Shown here: positions 17,576 to 26,745 of the stretch, piece after piece
Numbering within the stretch: the first letter of the stretch is position 1
Layout of the letters: each line of letters begins with the position of its first letter
Assembly (NCBI RefSeq): GCF_017308975.1
Contig: NZ_JADWPD010000011.1
Span: 209,125 to 273,124 of the forward strand
From: Amycolatopsis sp. MtRt-6
GTDB lineage: Bacteria; Actinomycetota; Actinomycetes; Mycobacteriales; Pseudonocardiaceae
Length of the DNA: 64,000 nucleotides
Reading direction: 5' to 3'
Program-made: the position numbers and the translations under genes
Notes under the pieces: model-generated
Seen by the model: only the letters and a program-made list of their open reading frames with translations
Told to the model about the DNA's origin: nothing
Database searches by the model: none

Positions 17576-17658
17576 CAGCTTCACTGGCGACAGTTGTGCC
17601 CTCTTGGGGATGAACTCTGCCGCCAATCCGCCGCAGTCATCCGATCCCTGGAGGTTTC

Positions 17659-20010
17659 GTGCCCACCTTCCCCCGCCGTCAAGCCCTCGGTATCGCGCTC
17701 GGTGGCGCCGTCGCGCTGAGCGCGGCCGGCCGGACGCCCGCCGGCGCCGCCGTGCCGGTCGGCGCCGCGGCCGACAGCCCCGGTACCCCGATCGTGCCGC
17801 CCCCGCCACCCGTCCCGGTCGCCCTCGACCCCTGGTTCTCATGCGACGGCATCGACAGCGCGTCGGCCACCGGCGGCGACTTCGACGGGTCCGGCTACAC
17901 CTTCCCGGCCGAGCACCTGCCCGCCGGGCAGACCGTCACCGCCGGCGGCGTCCCGTTCGAGCTCGGGTCCGCGGCCGCCGGGGCGAAGAACAACATCGCC
18001 GCCACCGGGCAGCGGATCGACCTGCCGAAGGGCCGCTACTTCGCCGCCTACTTCCTGGTCGCCGCCAGCTACGGCGCGGCGGGCGGCCCGGCGACCGTGC
18101 ACTACGCCGACGGCAGCACGAGCACCGGGTCCCTGTCCGGCCCCGACTGGTACACCGGCAGCGGCGCGCTCGTCTCGCCGTTTCGCTACGCCCCCGGCGG
18201 CGTCGTCGACGACAACCCGGTTTCCGTGGCCACCGGCCAGGTCTGGGTCGACCCGGCCCGCGAGGCCGTCGCGCTGACCCTGCCCACGACCGCGAACCCG
18301 GCGCCGAACGTCGCCAGCCTGCACGTCTTCGCGCTCACTCTCCAGCCGGTGGCCGTGGGCCGCTCGGCGCTGGTCCTGGACGGCCGGTCGACGGCCAACC
18401 TGCTGGCCGACGGCGGGCCGCAGGCCGCCGAAGCGACCATCGTCAACGCCGGGACCGTGTGGCTCGGCGCGGGCGACCGGGTGAGCGTCACCGTCGACGT
18501 CCCCGGCGGCCGGACGACCGTGCCCGCGGCCGTCCGCGCGCTGGCGCCGGGGGAGCAGGCGACCGTCCGGCTCGGCCTGGCCCCGAACGCGTCCGTGCCG
18601 CCCGGCACCACCACGAACGGCCAGATCCGCGTCACCGCCGGCCGTGGCACCTTGGCGACCCGGCAGGTGCCGATCACCCTCGGCATCCCGGACTTCCGGC
18701 CGACCGGCGCCTCGTTGTCGACGCACCGGGCGCCGTACTGGTTCACCGACGCCAAGTTCGGCATCTTCATCCACTGGGGCGTGTACGCCGTGCCCGCCTG
18801 GGCGCCGGTGGGGCAGCAGTACGCCGAGTGGTACTGGCAGAACCAGCAGGACCCGAACGGCGCCACCTACGCCTACCACCGGCAGAAGTACGGCGAGAAC
18901 TTCGCCTACGACGACTTCATCCCGCTCTTCACCGCGGCGAAGTTCGACCCGCGCGGCTGGCTGAACCTGATCGCGGACGCCGGCGCGGAGTACTACGTCC
19001 TGACGTCCAAGCACCACGACGGCTTCGCGTTGTGGGACACGAAGGTCAGCGACCGCAACTCGGTCAAGCTCGGGCCGCGCCGGAACATCGTCGCCGAGCT
19101 GTTCGCGGCGTCCCGGAAGTACACCCCGCGGCTGCGCAACGGCCTGTACTTCTCGCTGCCGGAGTGGTTCAACCCGGACAACCCGTGGATGGGCCACGCG
19201 CCGCGCAACCCCTACACCGGCGCGCCGCTGCCCTACACCGGCTACACCGCGGGGAAGGACTTCGTCCGCGACTACCAGGCGCCGCAGGTCCTGGAACTGA
19301 TTTCGGAGTTCGACCCGGACGTCCTGTGGTTCGACATCGGCGGGGTCAACGACAGCCGGACCGTGCTCACCGAGTACTTCAACCGCGCGAAGAACCGCAA
19401 GCGCCCCAAGGACGTCACCTACAACGACCGCGGCGGCATCCCGGACCACGACTTCACGACGCCGGAGTACACGACCTACCCGAACACCGTGGTGGCGAAG
19501 TGGGAGGCGAGCCGCGGCCTCGACCCGTTCTCCTACGGCTACAACCGCGCGACCCCCGACGACCGCTACATGACGGCGGAGGAGGTCGTCCGCACGCTCG
19601 TCGACATCGTCTCGAAGAACGGCAACTTCCTGCTCGACATCGGCCCGGACCTCGACGGCACGATCCCGGACGTCATGCAGCGGCACCTGCGGGACGCGGG
19701 CGCGTGGCTGAAGGTCAACGGCGAGGCGATCTACGACACGACGTACTGGTCGCGGCTGGCCCAGCTCGGCGACCTGCGGTTCACGGTCAAGCAGAACGAG
19801 GCGTTCTACGTGCATTCGCTGACCGCGCCGGGCAGCCGCCTGGTGGTCGACGCGCCGGTGCCGATCCGCAGCGGTGACCGGGTGACGCTGCTCGGGTACC
19901 GCGGGACCCTGCACTGGACGGTGGAGAACGGCTCGCTGGTGATCGACGTCCCGGCGGCGGCCCGGCAGGCCGGCCGCTACACCTGGGTGTTCAAGATCGC
20001 CTGGAGCTGA
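17659..20010 (+). CDS. Secreted GH29 alpha-L-fucosidase with N-terminal accessory domains
   Basis: 783 residues from GTG 17659, preceded by TGGAGG. The N-terminus FPRRQALGIALGGAVALS is a twin-arginine-like export signal. Residues about 55-230 form a beta-rich region (FSCDGIDSASATGGDFDGSG) like that seen in front of bacterial fucosidases, followed by an NEW3-like stretch. The GH29 barrel starts about 350 with YWFTDAKFGIFIHWGVYAVP and includes SKHHDGFALWDT. DVLWFDIGG places the predicted nucleophile at Asp559. It should release terminal L-fucose from glycans outside the cell. No fucose transporter or catabolic genes are adjacent. Confidence 0.92.
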   Translation: MPTFPRRQALGIALGGAVALSAAGRTPAGAAVPVGAAADSPGTPIVPPPPPVPVALDPWFSCDGIDSASATGGDFDGSGYTFPAEHLPAGQTVTAGGVPFELGSAAAGAKNNIAATGQRIDLPKGRYFAAYFLVAASYGAAGGPATVHYADGSTSTGSLSGPDWYTGSGALVSPFRYAPGGVVDDNPVSVATGQVWVDPAREAVALTLPTTANPAPNVASLHVFALTLQPVAVGRSALVLDGRSTANLLADGGPQAAEATIVNAGTVWLGAGDRVSVTVDVPGGRTTVPAAVRALAPGEQATVRLGLAPNASVPPGTTTNGQIRVTAGRGTLATRQVPITLGIPDFRPTGASLSTHRAPYWFTDAKFGIFIHWGVYAVPAWAPVGQQYAEWYWQNQQDPNGATYAYHRQKYGENFAYDDFIPLFTAAKFDPRGWLNLIADAGAEYYVLTSKHHDGFALWDTKVSDRNSVKLGPRRNIVAELFAASRKYTPRLRNGLYFSLPEWFNPDNPWMGHAPRNPYTGAPLPYTGYTAGKDFVRDYQAPQVLELISEFDPDVLWFDIGGVNDSRTVLTEYFNRAKNRKRPKDVTYNDRGGIPDHDFTTPEYTTYPNTVVAKWEASRGLDPFSYGYNRATPDDRYMTAEEVVRTLVDIVSKNGNFLLDIGPDLDGTIPDVMQRHLRDAGAWLKVNGEAIYDTTYWSRLAQLGDLRFTVKQNEAFYVHSLTAPGSRLVVDAPVPIRSGDRVTLLGYRGTLHWTVENGSLVIDVPAAARQAGRYTWVFKIAWS

Positions 20011-20057
20011 AGATCGGCGGAGGTTCGCCACCATGGGCCGAGGGAATCGCCAACCGC

Positions 20058-21551
20058 TCAGTAGTACTGCCGGAGCTGCGGCCACGCCACGGACCACGGC
20101 CGCGTCAGCGTGCACAGCGACAGCGTGACGCCTTCCTCTTCGTTGTCGACGCCCGCGGCGTTGTGGTGCTTCGCGACCGCGCGGCACCCGGTGATCAGGT
20201 CTGCCGCGGGCGAGCCGTGCTCGATCCGCCCGATGAGCAGCACCGGGCCGACCAGCCGGTCCGGGGGCGGCCCCCAGTCCGCGTACGACATGTGCGGCGA
20301 GTACGGCTGCGGCAGCCCGTGCTCGGGCCCGTAGCGTTCGAGCGCCCCGGCCTCGCCGTAGTTGCCGGCGAGGATCACCGCGGTGTCGCGCTCGGCGTCC
20401 GGGATCCGCCGCCAGGCACCCGCGACGCTGCCGGCGAAGTCCGGCCAGCCGACCTGCTCGCCGGGCTCCTTGTTCATCGCCAGCAGCGGGCCGTTCAGCG
20501 CCGTCGCCGGCACCACCGGGAGTCCGATGAGGACGGACACCACCACGCACACCGCGGCGGCCGCGCCGGTGAGGGCCCGCCGGAGCGTCCGGCCCCGGCC
20601 GAGCCACCGCAGCACCGGTTCCGCGCCCAGTGCCACCAGTGGCAGCAGCAGGGGCACGGCGTAGTACGGCTTCCCGCCGACGATCAGGAGCTCGACGCAG
20701 ACGACCGGGTAGGCGATCGTCAGCGGGCGGGCCCACCGCAGGCCGGGTTCGCGCCACGGCCGCACGAGCCCGGCAATCCACACCGGCACCAGCACCGGCG
20801 AGAGGAGGACCAGCTGCATCGGCACGAACAGCAGCCGGTTCCCGGCGCCGTCGTCCTCGCTGATCCCGCCGGCCACGGTGAGCATCGGCCAGCCGTGCGA
20901 CGCCTGCCAGAGCAGCACGGGCGCGGCCAGGACGGCGGCGATCCCGACGCCGGCCGCGAGCCACCAGGTCCGCAGGACCCGGCGCGGTCCGGCGACGACG
21001 ACCCCGATGCCGAGCCCGGACAGCAGGAGCAGGACGAGCCACTTGTTCGCGAGGCCGAGCCCGGCGACGGCGCCGACGGCCAGCCACCACCGGCCGTCGC
21101 CGGTGCGCAGCAGCCGCAGGCCGCACAGCGTGAGCGCCGACCACACCAGCACGTCCGCGGAGTTGGTCGCCAGCATGTGCGACACGACCAGGACGTAGGA
21201 CGACAGCGCCGTCGCGAGCGCGGTGCACAGCTGGACACCGCGGCCGCCGCCGAACTCGCGGGCGATCAGCGTGACGACCACGACGGTCGCCATGCCCAGC
21301 AGGGTCGCGACCACCCGCAGGCCGCTCGGTGTTTCGCCGAACAACGCGGTGGCCGCGCGGGCGAGCCACGGCGTGATCGGCAGATTGTCGACGTATCCCC
21401 AATCCGGACGGCGGCCCGCGGCGACGAAGTACAACTCGTCGCGGTGGAAGCCGTAGCGGCCGGACAACGCCGTCAGCACGACGGCCTGCACCGCGACGAC
21501 GATCCCCACCGGCAGCGCGGCGAACCGCGGCAGCTCCCGATCCGCCCCCAT
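20058..21551 (-). CDS. Membrane glycosyltransferase, GT39/ArnT-PMT type
   Basis: 497 residues from the ATG at 21551. It has about 11-12 hydrophobic segments. The first periplasmic loop GRYGFHRDELYFVAAGRRPDWGYVD carries the acidic HRDELYF motif typical of the PMT_2/ArnT group, which transfer sugars from polyprenyl phosphates to lipids or proteins at the outer face of the membrane. The long extracytoplasmic C-terminal part (ILAGNYGEAGALERYG, HMSYADWGPPPD) matches actinobacterial DolP-mannosyltransferase-like proteins. The acceptor is unknown. Only 40 bases separate its start from the end of the decarboxylase-like gene on the same strand, so co-transcription is likely. Confidence 0.85.
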   Translation of the reverse strand: MGADRELPRFAALPVGIVVAVQAVVLTALSGRYGFHRDELYFVAAGRRPDWGYVDNLPITPWLARAATALFGETPSGLRVVATLLGMATVVVVTLIAREFGGGRGVQLCTALATALSSYVLVVSHMLATNSADVLVWSALTLCGLRLLRTGDGRWWLAVGAVAGLGLANKWLVLLLLSGLGIGVVVAGPRRVLRTWWLAAGVGIAAVLAAPVLLWQASHGWPMLTVAGGISEDDGAGNRLLFVPMQLVLLSPVLVPVWIAGLVRPWREPGLRWARPLTIAYPVVCVELLIVGGKPYYAVPLLLPLVALGAEPVLRWLGRGRTLRRALTGAAAAVCVVVSVLIGLPVVPATALNGPLLAMNKEPGEQVGWPDFAGSVAGAWRRIPDAERDTAVILAGNYGEAGALERYGPEHGLPQPYSPHMSYADWGPPPDRLVGPVLLIGRIEHGSPAADLITGCRAVAKHHNAAGVDNEEEGVTLSLCTLTRPWSVAWPQLRQYY

Positions 21552-21591
21552 GGCAGTCTCCCCTCGGCGTGCCCGGATCGTACGCCGGTGG

Positions 21592-22920
21592 TCACGCCTC
21601 CGGGAGCGCTCCGAGGAATTCGCCGCCCGCGTCGGCGACCAGCTCGGCGAGGGTCTGCGCGCGGCGGAGCGGCGTGAACTCGACGTCACCGTTCGGCGAC
21701 ACGGTGAACCCGTGCACCGCCGGACGCGGCAGCGTGTTGTAGGCGTAGTGCGCGCCGAAGTAGTACGCGCCGGTGTCGTGGGCGACGACGAGGTCACCCG
21801 GTTCGAGCAGCGGCAGCGGCCGTTCCCGGGCGAGCAGATCGCCCGCGAAGCACAGCGGACCGGCGATGTCCTGCGGTACTTCGGGTCCGGTCTTCGGCGT
21901 GCCGGCCGCGTCGAACGCGCCGACCCGCAGCGGCCAGTGCGCCGGCTGGAGCACCGTGCGCGCCGCCACCTGGCCGCCCGCGTGCGTCACGGCGATGTGC
22001 CGCCCACCCGCGATCTTCGTGTATTCCACCGTGCTGACGAGGAAGCCGCTCTTCGCGAGCAAGGACCGGCCGAACTCGGTGACGAACGTGTACTGCCCGC
22101 CGGCCAGCGCCGGGACCCGGTTCAGCAGTGTCGTGACGTAGCCGGCGTAGGTCGGGCCCGGCTCGTCGGAGGTGAAGTCCACCGGCAGCCCGCCACCGAG
22201 GTCGAGGCTGGTCACCTGCCGGTACCCGGCTTCGGCGTTGATCTCCTCGGCGAGTTCGTGCACCGCGGCGACGCCGTCGGCCATCAGCTCCGGCGGGCAG
22301 CCCTGCGAGCCGACGTGGACGTGCAGCCGCGTCAGCCACGGCCGGCGTCGGAACGCCTCGCGCAACAGTGCGCGGTTTCCGTTGTCCGTCAAGGGAATGC
22401 CGAACTTGGACGCCGCGGTGGCCGTGCTCGTGTCGCCGATCCGCCCCGCGCCGACCTGCGGGTTGATCCGCAGGCCCAGCACCGACCGCGGCGGCGTCGC
22501 GCCGGTCAGCGCGTCGAGCCGGGCGAGTTCCTGGAAGTTGTCGGCGTTGATCGCCGTGCCCTCGGCCAGCGCGTGGGCGAGCTCGGCGGTCGTCTTGGCG
22601 GGGGAGTCGAGCACGAGCCGCGGGCCGCGCAGGCCGGCGGCTTCGGCGACCGCCGTCTCGCCCGGGCTCGCGACTTCGGCGTCGATCCCGAGTTCGCCGA
22701 GGAACCGCAGCAGCGGCGCGAGACCGCACGCCTTGGCGGCGACCGTGTGCTGGACGCGCCCGAGCGGCGCGAACGCCGTGGTCAGGTCTTCGACGGCTTC
22801 CCGGACGGCGGCCAGGTCGACGAACCCGGCCAGCGGGCCGGCGAGCCCCCGGTCCGCCGCGGCGGCGAGGGCGAGCAGCTTGCGGTCGGTGCGGGTCAGG
22901 GGTGCGCTGGTCGTGGTCAC
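21592..22920 (-). CDS. PLP-dependent decarboxylase, diaminopimelate decarboxylase-like (fold type III)
   Basis: 442 residues from the GTG at 22920; an upstream ATG at 22980 would run over the promoter. VQHTVAAKACGLAPLLRFL carries the PLP-binding lysine. DLGGGLPVDF supplies the Gly-rich phosphate loop, and HDTGAYYFGAHYAYN is the C-terminal Asp-x-GAY segment of the Orn/DAP/Arg decarboxylase group 2 family. The HVHVGSQG signature also fits DapDC-like enzymes. It lies apart from other lysine genes and is divergent from a LysR regulator, so it may serve a specialised or secondary metabolic amino acid rather than core lysine synthesis. Confidence 0.85.
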   Translation of the reverse strand: MTTTSAPLTRTDRKLLALAAAADRGLAGPLAGFVDLAAVREAVEDLTTAFAPLGRVQHTVAAKACGLAPLLRFLGELGIDAEVASPGETAVAEAAGLRGPRLVLDSPAKTTAELAHALAEGTAINADNFQELARLDALTGATPPRSVLGLRINPQVGAGRIGDTSTATAASKFGIPLTDNGNRALLREAFRRRPWLTRLHVHVGSQGCPPELMADGVAAVHELAEEINAEAGYRQVTSLDLGGGLPVDFTSDEPGPTYAGYVTTLLNRVPALAGGQYTFVTEFGRSLLAKSGFLVSTVEYTKIAGGRHIAVTHAGGQVAARTVLQPAHWPLRVGAFDAAGTPKTGPEVPQDIAGPLCFAGDLLARERPLPLLEPGDLVVAHDTGAYYFGAHYAYNTLPRPAVHGFTVSPNGDVEFTPLRRAQTLAELVADAGGEFLGALPEA

Positions 22921-22978
22921 GGGACACAGGACAGCAGCGGGCAGGCCGGGGCGTCCAAGACTTCGTCCCGATGAAACC

Positions 22979-22993
22979 ATAGGATAGCCCTAT
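22979..22993. promoter_or_regulatory. LysR-type T-N11-A inverted repeat in the divergent intergenic region
   Basis: ATAGGATAGCCCTAT has arms ATAGG/CCTAT and contains T-N11-A, the core pattern of LysR-type binding sites. It lies 10 bases before the LysR start and 59 bases before the decarboxylase start, so it could serve autorepression and activation. Confidence 0.5.
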
Positions 22994-23002
22994 AATCGCT
23001 GG

Positions 23003-23887
23003 GTGGACCTGCGCCGATGGCACTACTTCGCCGTGCTCGCCGAGGAGATGCACTTCACGAAGGCGGCCGCTCGGCTGTTCGTGTCCCAGCCGTCGCTGAG
23101 CCAGCAGATCCGCGCCTTCGAAGCGGACCTCGGGGTGGCGCTGCTCGACCGCACGGGCCCGCGGTTCGCGCTGACCGACGCCGGCCGGGTGGCCGCGGTG
23201 GAGGCCCGCGACCTGCTCGACCGGCTGGAGCGAGCCCGCGGCGCGGTGGCGGCGGCGGGCCGGGGCGACGCGGGGCGGCTGCGGATCGCGTACACGCGGT
23301 CGGCGCCAGGCCCGTTGGCAGGCGACCTGGTCGCGGCGTACCGCGACCGGCACCCGGACGTCGAGCTGGCCTTGGAGACGGGCTGGACGAGCCTGAACCT
23401 GGCCCGCCTGACGGCGGGCGAAATCGACATCGGCTTCGTCCGGCCCCCGGTGACGGCCGCGGGCATCGAGGTCGCGGTGATCGGCTCGGAGGAGGTCCTG
23501 CTGGCCCTGCCGTCGAGCCACCCGCTGGCCCGCCACCGCGGCCGCCTGCGGAGGGCGGCGATCGCCGCGGAGCCGGTGGTGTTCTGGCCCCGCGAGAACG
23601 GCCCCGGCCAGTACGACGCGATCAGCGCCCAGGTCTGGCCAGGCGGGCTGCCGCCGATCGTCCGCGAGGAACCGGAGGACGAGCAGTTGATGCGCGCGGT
23701 GGCGGAGGGAGCGGGCGTGGCGGCGGTCCCGGAGCACCGGGCCCGAGCCCTGCGGCGACGGGGCGTGGTGTTGCGGAGGTTGGAGGATCCGGCGCCGAGG
23801 ATCGATCTGGGGTTGGCCTGGCGGGCGGGTGCGGTGTCCGCGGTGGTGCGGGGGTTCGTGGAGCTGGCTGGGGGCCGGGGCGGTTAG
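23003..23887 (+). CDS. LysR family transcriptional regulator
   Basis: 294 residues, the standard length. The winged helix-turn-helix is at the N-terminus (HYFAVLAEEMHFTKAAARLF, then VSQPSLSQQIRAFEADLG), followed by the substrate-binding domain with GRLRIAYTRSAPGPLAGDLV and EIDIGFVRPPVTA. It is transcribed away from the diaminopimelate-decarboxylase-like gene. As in the classical lysR-lysA arrangement of enterobacteria, it is the likely regulator of that neighbour. The effector is unknown. Confidence 0.92.
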   Translation: MDLRRWHYFAVLAEEMHFTKAAARLFVSQPSLSQQIRAFEADLGVALLDRTGPRFALTDAGRVAAVEARDLLDRLERARGAVAAAGRGDAGRLRIAYTRSAPGPLAGDLVAAYRDRHPDVELALETGWTSLNLARLTAGEIDIGFVRPPVTAAGIEVAVIGSEEVLLALPSSHPLARHRGRLRRAAIAAEPVVFWPRENGPGQYDAISAQVWPGGLPPIVREEPEDEQLMRAVAEGAGVAAVPEHRARALRRRGVVLRRLEDPAPRIDLGLAWRAGAVSAVVRGFVELAGGRGG

Positions 23888-24011
23888 TTTGCCGGGCGGT
23901 GGCCGGGTGGGCTGTGTGGGGCTGGCGGGGCGCAGGTGGGTAGGCGGGGTTGGGTGGGTTGAGCCGGGTCGAGCTGGGCGGGGCCCAGCAAGACCCGGCC
24001 AGGCCGGGCCG

Positions 24012-24566
24012 CTAATCCGCCCCGAGCGCCGCGCGCACCGCCGTCACCACCTCCGGGTGGCCCAGCGGCAGCGGCGGCGGCACCCGGTCCTCCAGGCTCT
24101 CGCTGCTCGACGCCACCACTCGTACCTCCGTGCCCGCCCCGCGCAGCTTGGCCACCACGTCGTCGTGTTCGGCCAGCCAGGCGTCGTTGGCCGCTGCCGC
24201 GTCGGCTGCCGACAGGAAGGCGTCCGAGGCCGGGTCGACGAGCAGCAGGTGCGTTGCCGCGCCCGGGTGGCGCTCGACGAGCTGCAGGGCCTCCGCCGCG
24301 AACGGGCCGCTCGCCACCACCGCTATCTCGGGGTCGCCCGGGCCCGCGTCGCCGAGGAGGTCGTCGGCTTCGGTCAGGGCTCCGCCCGCCGGGACCCGGC
24401 ACCAGAACACCGCCCGCTTGCGGGCCAGCGGCCGCCAGGTCGCGGGCAGCTCGTCGTGCTTCCCGGCGCCGGCCGGGTCGAGCACGATCACCTTGGGGCC
24501 CGACGGGTCTCCGGCAGTCACCACCGAAGGGCCTTCGGAGCGGACGGGTTCGGGTTCGGCGGGCAT
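24012..24566 (-). CDS. Conserved hypothetical protein, Rossmann or alpha/beta-hydrolase-like
   Basis: 184 residues from the ATG at 24566. No catalytic triad is evident. Segments KVIVLDPAGAGKHDELP, IAVVASGPFAAEALQLVE, ATHLLLVDPAS and VRVVASSSESLED look like alternating beta strands and helices, and the VASGPFAAEAL stretch is like a nucleophile elbow that has lost its serine motif. It starts 24 bases after the NDH-2 stop on the same strand, so it belongs to that stress operon and shares its SigB-type promoter. Function unknown. Confidence 0.65.
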   Translation of the reverse strand: MPAEPEPVRSEGPSVVTAGDPSGPKVIVLDPAGAGKHDELPATWRPLARKRAVFWCRVPAGGALTEADDLLGDAGPGDPEIAVVASGPFAAEALQLVERHPGAATHLLLVDPASDAFLSAADAAAANDAWLAEHDDVVAKLRGAGTEVRVVASSSESLEDRVPPPLPLGHPEVVTAVRAALGAD

Positions 24567-24590
24567 GCGCGTTCCTTTCACCAAAAGACT

Positions 24591-25880
24591 TCAGCGACGG
24601 GGGAGTTCCGGGCTGTCCGTGTCGAGCGGCACGGCCCCGGACCGGACGAGTCCCAATTGGACGGTCTGGCGGCCGGTCAGCGCCTCCAGGGCCCAGTCGG
24701 CGGCCGTGCGCACGCGGTTGCCCGGCATCGCCATGAGGTGGTAGCCGCGCGTCACGGCCTTCGCCGGCCGCCCGGACAGCGGGATGTGCAACGGGTTCGC
24801 CGCCGCCGCACCGGCGCCGAGGTCGACGACGAAGCCGAGGTCGTGGTGCCGGTAGGTCCCCGGGCGGCCGTAGCCCAGCGACGCCGCCACGTTGCGCCCG
24901 GCGAGCCTGCCCTGCCGCTCGGCGTGCTGCGCGGTCATCGCGGTGTACTGGCCGGGGCGGGTGAGGTCGGGCACCGCGGCCGCGTCGCCGCAGGCGAACA
25001 CGTCGTCGCGGCCCGGCACGTTCAGCTGCTCGGTCACCACGAGCCTGCCCTTCGCCGTCTCGAGCCCGAGGTCGGCCACCAGCGGGTCCGGCCGCACGCC
25101 CACGCACCACACCAGGGTGCGGGTGGGGACGCTGTCCCCGTTCGTCAGCGTGACGCCCTTGGCGTCGGCGTGGTCCACCGACGTCTTCATGAGCACTTCG
25201 ACCCCGCGGGCGCGCAGCACCTCGTCGGCGGTGCGGCCCAGCCGCTTGTCCAGCTCGGGCAGCACCCGCTCGGCGACGTCCAGCAGCAGCCAGCGGATCC
25301 GCTGCCCTGCCAGCTCGGGGTGGCGCGCGGCGAGCGCCGCGGTGAACGCGGGGCCCTGGGCGGCGACCTCGGTGCCGGTGTAGCCCGCGCCGACCACCAC
25401 GAACGTGCAGCGGGCGTCGCGCTCGGCGGGATCTTCGGCCGCGGCGGCCAGCTCGATCTGCCGCGTGATGTGGTCGCGCAGGTACAGCGCTTCCGGCACG
25501 CCGCGGAACCCGTGCGCGTACTCCGGCACGCCCGGGATCGGCAACAGCTTGTTGACGCTGCCCGCGGCCAGTACCAGCCGGTCGTACCCGATCCGGTGTT
25601 CGTTGTCCTCGGGGTCGGTGTAGGTGACGTGGCGGGCGTCGAAGTCCACGCCGGTGGCCACGCCGAGCACGAGCCGGACCCCGCGCAGCGTCTCGGGGAT
25701 CGAAACCGCGACCCGCCGCGGGTCCAGGATCCCGGCCGCCACTTCGGGCAGCAACGGCAGGTAGAGGAAGTAATCGGTTGGGTTCAGCACCACGACTTCA
25801 ACGTCTTCGCCGGCTTCCTTTCGGAGGCTTTTCGCCGCGTGGTAACCGGCGAAACCGCCGCCGACGATCACGACACGCAT
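24591..25880 (-). CDS. NAD(P)/FAD-dependent oxidoreductase, type II NADH dehydrogenase-like
   Basis: 429 residues. The FAD-binding GxGxxG fold is at the very N-terminus (RVVIVGGGFAGYHAAKSL), followed by NPTDYFLYLPLLPEVAAG, typical of NDH-2. The NAD-binding segment is FVVVGAGYTGTEVAAQGP (about residues 158-175), and VFACGDAAAVPDLTRPGQYT closes the second FAD site. Such enzymes transfer electrons from NADH to quinone at the membrane without pumping protons. A near-consensus SigB-type promoter lies 40 bases upstream, so this copy is probably a stress or stationary-phase enzyme. Confidence 0.88.
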   Translation of the reverse strand: MRVVIVGGGFAGYHAAKSLRKEAGEDVEVVVLNPTDYFLYLPLLPEVAAGILDPRRVAVSIPETLRGVRLVLGVATGVDFDARHVTYTDPEDNEHRIGYDRLVLAAGSVNKLLPIPGVPEYAHGFRGVPEALYLRDHITRQIELAAAAEDPAERDARCTFVVVGAGYTGTEVAAQGPAFTAALAARHPELAGQRIRWLLLDVAERVLPELDKRLGRTADEVLRARGVEVLMKTSVDHADAKGVTLTNGDSVPTRTLVWCVGVRPDPLVADLGLETAKGRLVVTEQLNVPGRDDVFACGDAAAVPDLTRPGQYTAMTAQHAERQGRLAGRNVAASLGYGRPGTYRHHDLGFVVDLGAGAAAANPLHIPLSGRPAKAVTRGYHLMAMPGNRVRTAADWALEALTGRQTVQLGLVRSGAVPLDTDSPELPRR

Positions 25881-25919
25881 GGATCTCCTTCCGGGGCGCC
25901 GATTTCCGTCCCGAACGGA

Positions 25920-25944
25920 TTACCCGAGGTCGGGGCCGGGAAAC
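25920..25944 (-). promoter_or_regulatory. SigB-type promoter for the NDH-2 operon
   Basis: On the minus strand GTTT-N15-GGGTAA, ending 40 bases before the NDH-2 ATG. It matches the GNNT/GTTT-N14-16-GGGTA pattern known for SigB/SigF-family promoters of actinobacteria. Confidence 0.65.
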
Positions 25945-26052
25945 CCGCGGGGTTGACCTCGCGGCTCAGGGGCGTACGGTCAGGGGTGTTGGCTGTTGTT
26001 CAGACACGTGCTCCGGTCAGCGCCCCTGCAACGCTGGAACAAAGGGAGCGCC

Positions 26053-26421
26053 ATGTACGACTGTTTCCGCACGATCTACGAACCGTCCGGCCTGACCGTC
26101 ACCACGACCGAACGTCCGGGCGGGATCACCGTCCTCACCCTGGTGGGCGACATCGACGCCGCCACGATCGGCACGCTCGACGAAGCCCTCGCCACCGGGC
26201 CGCGGCTGGTCGCCGACCTCACCCGGGTGGCGTTCCTGAGCTGCGCCGGCGTCCGGTCGCTGCTGCAGGCGCACGACCGCGCCGAGCTCGCCGTCGTGCT
26301 CGGCGGCCACGCTGTCACCCGATCGCTGGAAGCCACCGGTGCCGACCTGGTGCTGAAGATCCACCCCGGCGTCGGCGCCGCGCTCGCCGGCCTCGCCCCC
26401 GAGCCCGGCCGGGAGGCGTGA
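26053..26421 (+). CDS. STAS domain protein, anti-anti-sigma factor-like
   Basis: 122 residues from ATG 26053, preceded by GGGAGC. The single STAS fold shows GGITVLTLVGDIDAATIGTL and LVADLTRVAFLSCAGVRSLL. In classical antagonists (SpoIIAA, RsbV) the segment before the Gly reads D-S-S-G and the second Ser is phosphorylated by the anti-sigma kinase. Here it reads S-C-A-G, so the phospho-acceptor is an alanine. It may be a constitutively binding antagonist or a structural relative. It lies in the stress island, divergent from NDH-2, with no SigB-type promoter visible upstream. Confidence 0.85.
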   Translation: MYDCFRTIYEPSGLTVTTTERPGGITVLTLVGDIDAATIGTLDEALATGPRLVADLTRVAFLSCAGVRSLLQAHDRAELAVVLGGHAVTRSLEATGADLVLKIHPGVGAALAGLAPEPGREA

Positions 26422-26448
26422 CCGCTTCCGCGGGCACGCCTCCCGGCC
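26407..26448. terminator. Intrinsic terminator overlapping the STAS stop codon
   Basis: Perfect 14-bp stem (arms 26407-26420 and 26435-26448) with a 14-base loop. It is placed between the convergent STAS and DUF4235 genes and can serve both directions. Confidence 0.7.
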
Positions 26449-26478
26449 GTCCACTGTGGACACCAGGAAGCCGGGCAC

Positions 26479-26745
26479 TCAGTCGTCGCCCGGCCAGTCG
26501 CCGGTGGCCTTGCGGTAGCCGACCGCGCCGGCCCGCTCGGTGGCGGCCTTGACGGCACCGAAGATCGCCCCCTGCACCGCCGCCGCGACGACCACCTGCC
26601 GCCAGGTGTAGTCGCGGTCGGTGGCGTCGGGAGCGTCGTCTTCACCGGCCACGCGCTTCCAGACCTGCTTGAAGACCTGGCCGGCGAGGATGCCGCCCAG
26701 GGCACCGACCACCCAGCTCAGCGGCTTGTAGAGCGTCTTGTTCAC
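26479..26745 (-). CDS. DUF4235 small membrane-associated protein
   Basis: 88 residues. NKTLYKPLSWVVGALGGILAG (residues 2-22) and a second hydrophobic segment around VVVAAAVQGAIFGAVKAATE flank a short charged loop (KRVAGEDDAPDATDRDYTWRQ). This is the DUF4235 pattern, common in actinobacterial stress operons. Its start overlaps the DUF3618 stop by four bases, and it closes the three-gene operon. The role is unknown; envelope maintenance is inferred from its partners. Confidence 0.88.
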   Translation of the reverse strand: MNKTLYKPLSWVVGALGGILAGQVFKQVWKRVAGEDDAPDATDRDYTWRQVVVAAAVQGAIFGAVKAATERAGAVGYRKATGDWPGDD

